NCBI RefSeq assembly: GCF_011386835.1
Contig: NC_088795.1
Span: 18,112,941 to 18,176,940, forward strand
From: Chrysemys picta bellii
Taxonomy: Eukaryota; Chordata; Testudines; Emydidae
Direction of reading: 5' to 3'
Length of the DNA: 64,000 nucleotides
The notes under the pieces were generated by a model. It did not search any database. It was not told where the DNA came from and saw nothing but the letters and a program-made list of their open reading frames with translations. Both the position numbers and the translations under genes were made by a program. The stretch's first letter is position 1; each line of letters begins with the position of its first letter. Shown one piece after another: positions 39,081-49,099 of this stretch.

Positions 39081-39771
39081 CTGTAAATAGATCAATGGCA
39101 TTATCCAGTTTAATAAGCTGGGTTTTCAAGGAGCAGAGTAGATATTGGTGCAGAAGGAAAAAAAGTCTGTGAAAAAGGATGCTGATGTTGAAGTTTTGGA
39201 GACTTTGTGGGATTTCATGGATGGTTCATGTACAGCTCTAGAGTAGAAGGAAAAAACCCCAACCCTACTTCTAGGAAGTCTTTCTTCACCATTGGACAGT
39301 CATTGTAATGGCTAGCCAAACCTGGCATTACAAGAAGAATGCCATCTGCAAAAATTATTGTAAGGCAAGCAGATTAATCAGTTCTTATGCAGTCAAGATT
39401 GCAAGTGATCAAAAGTTATCCGCTGATTACTCAGTTGTCTATGTAAAATGAACTGGTGATGGAAGTTCAGCGTCATAATTGACCTTGTTTATCAGAAAGG
39501 ATGAGTGACAAAACCTGGAGAGGACCCTTCTGTAACAAGGACACATTAGGTTGGAAAAAGAAATTAGCTTGTCTCTGCCCATGCTGCACTAATTTTAGTG
39601 GATAAGACTTCTGTAACATTTCTGTCCTACCTTAATCTAGATTATATGATTCTGTGCTTGCTTCTTTATGGTCACTTTGTGCTTTACCTAGGAATAAAAC
39701 TAGGGTCCTATTTTCCCGCTGCTTGGCAACCGAACTTATTAAACTGGATAATGCCATTGATCTATTTACAG
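39081..39771. repeat. 37-bp perfect inverted repeat around a 617-bp spacer
   Basis: 39081-39117 (CTGTAAATAGATCAATGGCA...) recurs exactly as the reverse complement at 39735-39771. Similarity continues weakly about 14 bases further inward. It sits in the non-coding left arm of the hAT element. There are no target duplications outside the arms. Confidence 0.8.
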
Positions 39772-40019
39772 TATAAGGTTGATAAAGAATTGTAACTAAC
39801 ATTAAGACTGACGCCCACTACACATTTAAAACTAAAAAGTGACTTTGTAAAAATGATATGGGTTTCCAGCTCTCTTGTGTCTCAGTCAGGATGGAGTGCC
39901 TTGTGAGGGGTGTCTACACTAGCTCAAAGGTGACAGACTCACGGCTATCCTATGTTAGTTATTTTAAATAATATTTCTGATAACCTGACAATAATTTATA
40001 CAGTTATTTCTTTAAAAAA

Positions 40020-42460
40020 AAATCACCCTTATGAGTTATGTCGAATCGAAAACAACTTTCTGGGTCACAAAAAAGAAAATGAAAAGATGAAATAGAATTA
40101 GCTATATAAGCACAGAAGGGTTCTGTACTTAAGTTTGTATGTCATGAAAACAACAAAGTTGCTCAAGATCATGAAGTAACTGCCAAAGAAAAAAATTTAT
40201 GCAGATGAAGTTCAAGAAACTCAACAAAACATGGATCATTTGAAACGGATGCAGACACAAAACAAGAAATTACAACAGTTGAAACTGTACTAGCAGGGGA
40301 TATAGATGACATTGGCACATGGCCGCAATCTTTAAACAACAAATTACGTGACATTATACTTGAGAAAGGCCCTGGGGGAATAGAAGGTCTCAAATATCCT
40401 AAAGACATTAGCAGTAGGAAATTCACAGAAAACAATTACTACAAAAGATTTTCTAATGGTGAAATTGTCCACAGACGGTGCTTGTGTACTCTAAATGCAA
40501 GGATGCTGTATTTTGTTTCCCATGCAAGATTTTTAACAGTTGCAATTTTAACATAGCAACCATGGGTATTAATGATTGGCAAAATCTTAGTCACACATTA
40601 CCACAATGTGAAAAGGTACACCACCACATTGAAAGTATGCACAAATGGCGTGAGCTGATTGTAAGGTTAAAAAAAAAAAATCAGACAACTCTCGATTCCC
40701 CAAAATCAAAGGTTGCTGGAGTCAGAGAAGCACCATTGGCGTCGTGTTCTTGAACGTCTATTATCTATTGTTGAATATCTATTGACTAACAATCTTGCTT
40801 TTAGAGGAAGCATTGACAAATTATACCAGCCCAAAAATGGCAAATTTTGGGGGCCTTGTACAACTGCTGGGAAAATTTGACACAGTGATGAATGAACATC
40901 TCCGAAGAATAACTGAAAATGAAATACTTGACCACTATTTGGGACCAAGAATTCAAAATGAACTGATCATGCTAATGAGTGGTAAGGTGAGAGACAAAAT
41001 TGTTTCATTGGTTTCTTTGCACTCCGGACCTAAGTCATTAAGAATAAATGTTAGTAGTGAGATTTATCGACATTAGTGATTCAGCACAGATTCCAGTTAA
41101 GGAATCATTTATCACATTTTTAGAAGTAGAGGACACTACAGATTTTGGACTTCTTCAAGCTCTCCATAATGAACTAAAATGAATGGTATTGTCCGTAATG
41201 AACATTAGAGGACAAGACTACGATAATGGCGCCAATATGAGAGGACGTATTTCTGGTGTGAAAGCTAGATTGCTGGTGGAAAATCCATGAGCTTTTTTTG
41301 TTCCGTGTGCATGCCACAGCCTTAATTTGATTTTGATATGGCCAAGTCTTCTGTAGAAGCTATTTCTTTTTTTGGTTTGCTGCAATGCATTTACCTGCTC
41401 TTTTCAGCTTCCACTCAACTATAGCAAATATTCAAAGCACATGTCAGTGGTATTACTGTTAAGCCCCTATCCAAGACACGCTGGGAAAGCAGAATAGAAA
41501 GTGTAAAAACATTGAGATATCAATCTGAGGAAGTTTCTGAAGCCAGAGATCCAAAAGCTAAAAGTGAAGCCTCGGAAAGATCCAGCTTCCAGTTTCTAAC
41601 ATCTGTCATAATCTGGTATGACATTCTTGTTAAAATCTCAAATGTAAGCAAAAAATGCAGAGTCCAACGATGCAGCTTGATTCAACACTTACCTTACTAA
41701 ACAACACACAAGACTTTAGTGAAATACAGAGAAACTGGATTCAAAGAAGCACAGGTTACAGCAAGAGAGTTTGCAGAGGCACTCTGCAACCAAAATTTCC
41801 ATATCCAAACGTGACAAGAGTTTTGAGGATAAAATGGCAAGCGGAATATGAAGAAGCAGATGAGCCCAAAGAAGATCCTGAAAAGAAATTTGAGGTTGAA
41901 TTTTTAACATTGTGATGGATAAAGCAATATCTGCCGTTGATGAAAGGTTTAATACCTTACGAGCACATCATGAACAGTTTGGATTTTTGTATGACATAAC
42001 TAAATTCAACAAATTAGGAAAACAAGATCAGCTAATGACAAAGTGCAAAACACTAGAGAGCCTCTTGAAGCACGGTGATAGTTTTGATTTAAATGGACTT
42101 GAAATGTATGAAGAATTGAGTACATTGTCATCAATGTTGCCACATACAAATTCAGCGGTGGACATTTTTTCAGTTTATTCATACCAGCAAACTTGTTGAC
42201 ATATATCCTAATGCGTACATTGCCACTCATATTCTACTGACAATTCCTGTAACAGTAGCATCAGGAGAATGGAGTTTCTTAAAACTGAAGCTCATTAAAA
42301 ACTATCTCTGCTCTACAATGAGTCAGGAACGCTAGCCTGGTCTTGCTATTCTTGCAATCGAACAAGACATCACTTCGTATTTGTGATACGATGACATTAT
42401 TACTGATTTTGCAGCCAAAAAAGCCAGAAAGATTGCTTTTAATTAAAAACAAATCCTTGT
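40020..42460 (+). pseudogene. hAT transposase pseudogene, DUF4371/TTF-zinc-finger type
   Basis: Translated fragments in shifting frames run in the order of the family. First comes a basic N terminus (about 40030-40100). Next is a TTF-type zinc-finger region with 'YSKCKDAVFCFPCKIF' (40485-40540) and 'HKWRELIVRLK'. A DUF4371-like block follows, with 'LLGKFDTVMNEHLRRITENE' and 'LGPRIQNELIMLMSGKVRD' (40860-41010), then 'GQDYDNGANMRGRISGVKAR' (41210-41270) and a 'CACHSLNL' motif. The hAT dimerisation domain is near 42240-42340 ('SGEWSFLKLKLIKNYL', then 'STMSQER'). Frameshifts (for example at the A-run 40669-40680) and stops (a TGA at 41287) break it. It is not expressible as one protein. Confidence 0.85.
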
Positions 42461-42942
42461 TTCAATACCGCTTCAAAGTAATTTCCAATAAATGTTGACA
42501 AATTAAAAAAATTATATTGTTTACATCATTCTGTCAATAAATCAGAATTTTTTCTATAGCGCTACTTCTTTACTGCAAATAGAGTCCATCAGCATTATAG
42601 TGTGCTTAATTTGTTTAAACTGTTTTTAATAAAGTGCATGTGGCAAGTTTTCCAATACTGTAAGCTTACGTTTGTGTTGCTAAGAGCAAGTCGGGCATAG
42701 GGGCACCAGTTTAAAAATGCTGCGTAGAGCCCCATAAATCCTAAGGACGGCCTTGCTGAGATCCCTACGTTTCGGTAGTTGTGGGACCAGCTGCCTGAGC
42801 TAGGGTTTTCTGTCAAGCTAGGACTTATTTGGGGACCCTAACATCACTGGCAGACGTGGCTTGATTTTTTGGAAAGAGGTACTATACAGATCAAGCTCAG
42901 TTACAAGAAAATCAGTTCATTAGTGTAGAAGGTACTCTAAAG

Positions 42943-43275
42943 CAATGGTTCTCAAACTCGGGCCGCTGCTTGTTCAGGGAAAGCCCCTGGCGGGCTGGGC
43001 CGGTTTGTTTACCTGCCACGTCTGCAGGTTTGGCCGATGGCGGCTTCCACTGGCCGCGGTTTGCCGCTCCAGGTCAATGGGGGCTGCAGGAAGCGGCGTG
43101 GGCCGAGGGATGTGCTGGCTTCCCTTCCTGCAGCCTCCATTGGCCTGCAGCGGCGAACCGCGGCCATTGGGAGCCGCGATCGGCCAAGCCTGTGGACGCG
43201 GCAGGTAAACAAACCGGCCCAGCCCGCCAGCGGCTTTCCCTGAACAAGCGGGCAGCCCTAGTTTGAGAACCACTG
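42943..43275. mobile_element. hAT MITE with 'GGTTCTCAAACT' ends and a shared GC-rich palindromic core
   Basis: Ends CAATGGTTCTCAAACTCGGG and GTTTGAGAACCACTG are flanked by a perfect 8-bp duplication CTCTAAAG (42935-42942 and 43276-43283). The core ('gccggtttgtttacctgcca', 'gaggg atgtgctgg' and so on) is the same foldback sequence as in the inner MITEs at 10082 and 24391, although the ends differ. Open frames of 67-99 codons on both strands are palindrome artefacts. Confidence 0.9.
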
Positions 43276-43439
43276 CTCTAAAGTCAGCAAATGTAAGACC
43301 AGTGTCATCCCAGAAAAAAGGAAGTACATGAGGAATTCAGCGAAATGGTGACGAGTGGAAAAATGATTCACTTTTTCCACACAAAGAAATTGAAGTAGGT
43401 GGCTAATTATTAGAATTATACAAATAATGGATATTTTGG

Positions 43440-43760
43440 TTTGCTGGAAGGGCCAAAAAAACTCTACATTGTTTCAGGTCCAACTGAAAACAATTTTTTA
43501 AAAATTTCCAGCAAATCAAAGAGTCCAGAAAAATTGGTTTTGGGTCAAACAAAAAAGGTTTTGTTTCAACAAAACAAACATTTCATTTTGATTTCAATTA
43601 TTTTACAATGTTTTTGGTTGTTGTTTTTTTTTAATAAAATAGAGGAAATTTTTAAATGAAAATCATTTTGAATTTAAAAATCAAAACTTTTTGTTTCAGA
43701 AGTGTCCAAATAATCAAAACATTTCTTCTCTGAACTTTTTATTTTTAAGTCTTCTTTTAA
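43440..43760. repeat. A/T-rich MITE-like remnant
   Basis: Runs of 'aaaaatt', 'tttgtttcaac' and 'aaattttt' resemble the interior of 13559-13961, but the ends are not clear. Beyond it, 43760-44624 holds no gene that I recognise. Confidence 0.4.
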
Positions 43761-44624
43761 ACTCACACAGTTTGGCAAAACCAACACAAATTTGTGAAAT
43801 GTTATTGCAACTTGTTATATGGAAGGGCCAATGAGTTCCGTGTAGGTAAAATTCATAGCAGGATCAGGATCTCAGGCTGTATAAGAAATTTCATATTGTA
43901 TGATTATAACGCATGTAAATTCCTTAAATATATCATTTCAAATTAACCATATTTTAAAAGCTTCAACATGGGAGTATAGTTCAGCCTTAATTCTGCATAT
44001 CCTGACTCATGAGTGCTTGATTTCTTAACCTTAAAAGCTAAAGAAACAGAAAATAGGGTTTTTTTGTGCTTCTTTGTGGTATATGTAAGAGGCCTAAAAG
44101 TCTGCCACCCCTCCCCCAAAAAACAAACCCAAAGACACTTTATTCTGCTTGTTTTTTAACATTAGAAATTTAGATCTTGTCCACATGTTTTTTTTCCTGG
44201 AAGACTATACAGATAGCTAGAAAATTAGTAGTAGGTTTATGATAAAATAGATACCATGGATGTGAAACCTGATTAATTGCAGGCAAATGATTTTTACTGA
44301 GGCTGTTCAAAATTGTGTTTGTTTTAATTAACATTTATTTAATTCAAATGCCTAAGAACAGTTGGGAGAAAAGCGCTCTTGTTTAAAATTTAGCACATCA
44401 GCCCATTCAGTTAAGTACTGAGTGAGCACCCATTCCATATATCTGGGTCCTCCGCTGAAGTCCTCCAACTAGGCAGAGAGGGAACGAGGACTGAGGGCCT
44501 GATTACCCATTACCTTGCACATGGTGCACTTATTTTACAGCAGTGCAAAGTAGGTATAAAATGAAGCCATTCAGATTTGGTAGTGTTTTATGTTCACTTT
44601 GCACTGATGTGAATGACTGTACAT

Positions 44625-44847
44625 CAGGGGTTCTCAAACTGGGGGTCAGGACCCCTCAGGGCGTCGCAAGGTTATTACATGAGGGGTCGCAAGCTGTCAG
44701 CCTCCACCCCAAACCCCGTTTTGCCTCCAGCATTTATAATGGTGTTAAATATATTTAAAAGTGTTTTTAATTTATAAGGGGGGGGTCTCACTCAGAGGCT
44801 TGCTATGTGAAAGGGGTCACAAAAGTACAAACATTTGAGAACCACTG
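44625..44847. mobile_element. hAT MITE (Charlie-like ends)
   Basis: A 223-bp element with ends CAGGGGTTCTCAAACT and TTTGAGAACCACTG, flanked by a perfect 8-bp duplication CTGTACAT (44617-44624 and 44848-44855). Confidence 0.92.
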
Positions 44848-45469
44848 CTGTACATGGTGCAGGCCAGCAAAGGATCAGTCGCTTGAGATTTCTAAGGAAA
44901 GGACAAGCAAAATAAAACAAGAAAGCTTGTAGGCCTTCCGCATACACGATAAAGCAGAGAGGGCACATGCCTATTTTATTTTAAATCCTCTCCAGATCAT
45001 CTCTGCCATTGTGTCAATTTTCCTTTCATTCCTGTGGAATATATTTATTAAAAGATAGCTTTAACCACCTGACTTTTATGTCGGGCTCCCTCCTCTCCTA
45101 AAACACAGCCAAGTCTGGAAAAAAATTGGCCAGCCAGCAACTCTAAAATAATAAAATCCCGGTGTGTGTTACATCCTCATGTGGCTGCCAGTAAAGCCTA
45201 TTGTTTAGGATCCAGTGCAACTCCTGCTGAAGTTTGTGGAAAGATTCCATTTGACTTCAATGGATGTTGGATCCGGCCTTTAGATTGTATGCTATACAGG
45301 GCAGGCCTTCTACGTACTATGTGTGAAGAGCCTCGCTCTATCGTGCATGTGAAGGAGAGAGAAAATTGCATTTCATTTCTTCCCTCCCCTCTTATTTATT
45401 GGCTTTTCTATGGCACTTAGGACCATAGAGTCTGAGGTGCTCAGTCATTAATTAATTTATCCTCATAAC

Positions 45470-45800
45470 TCCCCAGTGAAAAAGATGAGATTATTCCATT
45501 TTATAGACAGGCAAACTAAACTGCCGGGATATTAAGGCCCACTACAGGAGTGGGTGGGCAAGGTTCTGTGACCTGCAATCTGCAGGAGGTCAGACTAGAT
45601 GATCATGATGGTCCCTTCTGACCTTAAAGCCTGTGAGTCTATAAGATCTTGAAAGGTATTGGTGTGTAACTCCTACTGAATTCAATGGGAGTTAGGAACC
45701 TAAATGCCTTTGGGGATCTGGGTCTAAGGAATTCACCCAAGGTCACAGAGGAAGTTTGTGGCAGAGCTGGGAATTGAGTCCAACTATCCTGAGTATTAAT
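45470..45800 (+). repeat. MIR copy interrupted by an L3-like tail and a second repeat
   Basis: The MIR left half ends '...actgccgggatattaag' near 45533 and resumes 'ttcacccaaggtcacagagg' near 45733. Between them are an L3/CR1 3' end (45535-45645, 'tgatggtcccttctgacctt') and a palindromic 'aggtattggtgtgtaactcc ... ggagttaggaacctaaatgc' repeat (45650-45722). Confidence 0.65.
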
Positions 45801-46915
45801 GCAGAGCTTTCATCACAAGACCATCCTTATTCTTTTACAGTTCTTTTCTAAGCTTGTAAGATTTTGTTGTGCTGTAATGTCTTTTCTGTAAACCTCCTCC
45901 TGTTTTCACACAGGCTTTTTTCCTTCATATCTAAATCTTTCCCTCTGCAAATGAGGAGAAAAGGTCTCACATGAGAACAGTTGCCAACCGTCTCTCCGAG
46001 AGTTCAGTTGAATTTGGATGACCGCTCAACTTCTATATTAGTTTCCTGATGCATGTCCTATTTGCCATCATCTCTTCCATAACACGTTTGCTATTATCAA
46101 AAACAGACTGTTGATCAAATACATTAAGACTGTTTACAGTTCGACACTTTTTTTTTAACCTGTCTCATAAATCTTAAACCTTGATTTCTGTGGGACAATT
46201 ATATCTCAGAAATGAGCAAAACACATGACATTTTATCAGGTCATTTGGCATATGCTTTTCTAATCCTTTACTGATATAGTTTTCCGGAAGGTGGGGCATT
46301 GTTAAAGCAAAACAAACCCAACCCAACTACTCTAAAATAGTTTTAGCTAGGAATTTTACTTGGGCGAAGTCTCATGCAAATTTTTCCAATCTTCCTATAG
46401 CTAAAAGTATTAATCTCAGTGGTCTTTTTATGATTCCCCTTCTTTTGAGATCAGGTTCTATGGGAACAGTTGTCAAGGAAACCCACACCACGTGACTTTT
46501 CTAGTAACTAGTTCATTCTGTTAGTCCCCTATATAGACAGCACCACTCTTCTGTTTTTATCTTTGTCGCTTATTACAGCTTTTTCCCTTTGTCTAATATA
46601 GCAAGAGTATAGAGGCTACTTGGCAAAAAGAAATATCCCTGTTTTGACGGTGCTTTAAAAAGCACATCTACCTGTTATTTTTCTGTGACTGCATTTTAAT
46701 AGATGCATCATCTAACCATTATTTTCATAATCATTGTTTCTCTGTTATAAAGCATTCCTTTGTAAAATTGTGTTTCACTGTAATAATGAAATCCAAGACA
46801 AGACCGTGAGAAATTAAACAGAATTGCAAATACGTAGCACTAAGATAGGCCACCATTTTCAATAGTGGCCATTTGCTTTCACTGGTAGGTAGCTCAGAAC
46901 TGGGGTGCCCTGTCC
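45801..46915. other. No gene or named repeat recognised
   Basis: A/T-rich DNA with only short open frames (67 codons at most) and no motif I can assign. Confidence 0.5.
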
Positions 46916-46922
46916 GGTTAGA

Positions 46923-47700
46923 TAGGGTTACCATATCTCATAAATAAAAAAAGAGGACCCTCCACGGGCCCTGGCCCCGCCCATTTCCCCACCCCTTAGC
47001 CCCGCCCCAACTCCGCCCCTTCCCCACCCTAACTCCGCCCCCTCCTACTCCCAGCCAGGGGGAAAGGGCTGCCCCAGTGCTACTGGCTTCAGGGTTTGCC
47101 GGGCAGCCCCCAGACCCTGCGCCCCCAGCCGGCGCTTCCCCAGCGCAGCTGGAGCCCGGGAGGGGAAGCGCCCAGCCGGGGGCGCAGGGTCTGGAGGCTG
47201 CCCAGCAAACCGTGAAGCCGGTAGCGCTCGGGCTTTGGGCAGCCCCTATGCCTCCGGACCCTGCGCCCCCAGCTGGGCACTTCCCCTCCGGGGCTCCGGC
47301 GGCTCTGCGTAACTTACACTGTGTCAGTTACACAGAGCCGAAGAGGAGCAGAGCCTCCAGCCGCCGCGGCTCTGCTCCTCCCCTACTCTTCGGCTCTGTT
47401 TAAGAGCCGGGCTGCCCGAGCGCTACCGGATTCGGGCAGCCCCCGTGCCTCCAGACCCTGCGCCCCCAGCCGGGCACTTCCCCTCTCGGGCTCCGGCGGC
47501 GCAGGGTCTGGAGGCACGGGGCTGCCCAAAGCCGGTAGCGTTCGGGTAGCCCGGCTCTTAAACAGAGCCGAAGAGTCGGGGAGGAGCAGAGCCACCATTT
47601 TCCCGGACATGTTCGGCTTTTTGGCAATTCCCCCCAGATGGGGGTTTGACTGCCGAAAATCCGGACATGTCCGGGAAAAAGAGGACGTATGGTAACCCTA
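46923..47700. mobile_element. GC-rich foldback element with TAGGGTTACCATA ends
   Basis: A 778-bp element with ends TAGGGTTACCATAT and ATGGTAACCCTA, flanked by direct GGTTAGA (46916-46922 and 47701-47707). The interior has repeated and inverted blocks of 'cagaccctgcgcccccagcc' and 'ggctcttaaacagagccgaa', which give frames of 60-124 codons on both strands. The 7-bp flank is ambiguous, so the superfamily is unassigned. Confidence 0.75.
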
Positions 47701-47814
47701 GGTTAGAGACATGTTCGGCCTAATTGTCAGAGCTGTAACCCCTGCAACCCAACTCCCATTGGCTCCACTTGGCATTTGGGCTCTCCACACTTCTGAAAGT
47801 AAGTCCTAAGGCTA

Positions 47815-47905
47815 AGACCCTGAGATCCTCAAAGGTATTTTGGTGCCTAAATCCCATTAAACTCCATGGAAGTTAGATGCCTAAATACCTTTGAGAATCT
47901 GGAGC
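47815..47905. repeat. Palindromic 'cctaaatacctttgag' repeat
   Basis: Arms 'ctcaaaggtattttggtgcc' and 'atgcctaaatacctttgaga' face each other. Similar short palindromes lie at 45650-45722 and 53940-53990. Confidence 0.65.
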
Positions 47906-48344
47906 TAAGTGTCTCAAAAAACCAAAACCAGTGATTTCTTGAAATCATTGACATTTTCAGTGCATTCAGCTCCTAAAGAATGATCCTGCATCACTGAATT
48001 CATTGGGTGCAGATTTGAGCTCCTACTGAGGGTGCTGGGAGTTCAGGGCATTCAGCCCATTGGGGACCCAGACCTGCAGGGTGCTAGACAGAGATTGGCG
48101 CAATTCTTAAATGTATTTACTCATGTGAATAATAACAATCCTGTCTATAGGGGGAGGTCCTAATTTGTAAAAACAGCGTGCCAAGGCACCTTGTTTTAGA
48201 ATATTATTACAGCAGAACCAAGAGGACTCCACTGACATAGGTGCTCCACTATGCTCGGTGCTGTACAGACACAAACATAAGAGGCAGACCATCCCAAAGA
48301 ATTTACTGTCTCAACAGACAAAAGGCTGGAGGGGATACAATTAC

Positions 48345-48445
48345 CGGTGAAGTGCCTTGTCCAAGATCACACAGATGAGCAGAAGCAGAGCAGGATAACA
48401 TAAGAACGGCCATACTGGGTCAGATTAGTGGTCCATCTAGCAGTC
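48345..48445 (+). repeat. MIR 3' fragment and dispersed turtle repeat start
   Basis: 'agtgccttgtccaagatcac' is MIR-like. 'cataagaacggccatactgg' at 48401 begins a dispersed turtle repeat. Confidence 0.5.
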
Positions 48446-48459
48446 TCCTGTTATGAGAG

Positions 48460-48875
48460 AATGTACCTGTGTTCACACGCTGTGGTACAAAGTACACTTT
48501 GTAAGGTATCATTTGAAAACTCAATTTACTGGTCATTATTGTCCTGGTAAAATGTGTATGGCAACACTGTATGTTCAGTTATAAAATTCCACTGTATGGT
48601 GTTATTAACACATGTTCCAAACCACACAGCCCTGCCCAAACGGAGGTTTGCAAACAGGTCTGTCCTAAACAAAGGAATGTGTGCTCTGCTTAATTTGCAT
48701 GTAATCAGTAAACAGAGTCATCAAGCAGGGAGGGAAACAACAGAAGTTCAAACAGGTGAGAAAGAAGGAGCAGGGGACATCCTTCCACATAGATTCTGTC
48801 TCCTGATGCCCAGTTAGAAATATTTTTCAAGAGGGGGACTAAACCTATACAAGGAGGGACAAACACCCCAAGTGA
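48460..48875. repeat. Unassigned repeat-like sequence next to a CR1 fragment
   Basis: 'gtaaggtatcatttgaaaac' through 'aagagggggactaaacctat' looks like a dispersed element truncating the CR1 open frame, because the reverse transcriptase translation breaks off at 48880. No termini were identified. Confidence 0.35.
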
Positions 48876-48879
48876 CCCC

Positions 48880-49095
48880 CATGTATAGTTGGGATTATGT
48901 TTTCCAATGTGCATTACTTTGCATTTATCAACATTGAAATTCATCTGCCATTTTGTTGCCCAATCACCCAGTTTTGCGAGATCCCTTTGTAACTCTTTGC
49001 AGTCTGCCTGGGACTTAACTATCTTGAGTAGTTTTGTATCATCTGCAAATTCTGCCACCTCACTTTTCACCCCTTTTTCCAGATCATTCATTTAT
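48880..49095 (-). repeat. CR1 LINE reverse transcriptase fragment
   Basis: Minus-strand translation gives NDLEKGVKSEVAEFADDTKL, followed by LQRDLAKLGDWATKWQMNFN and KCKVMHIG. These are the CR1 reverse transcriptase blocks with the catalytic A-D-D ('FADDTKL'). The rest of ORF2 is missing on both sides. Confidence 0.85.
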
Positions 49096-49099
49096 TAGA

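Larger units (their letters stand above)
38673..42755 (+). mobile_element. Full-length but decayed hAT transposon (4.1 kb)
   Basis: Ends CAGGGCTGTCCGTAGG and, read inward from the right, CAAGGCCGTCCTTAGG form the terminal inverted repeats. They are flanked by an 8-bp duplication CTGAGATG (38665-38672) and CTGAGATC (42756-42763) with one mismatch. Inside, 40020-42460 is a broken hAT transposase gene, and 38673-40000 is a long non-coding left arm. The element is autonomous in origin and inactive now. Confidence 0.88.

Noticed and set aside
47077..47695. 108- and 124-codon frames
   Set aside because: Inside a GC-rich foldback element, Pro/Ala/Arg-rich, mirrored on the opposite strand.
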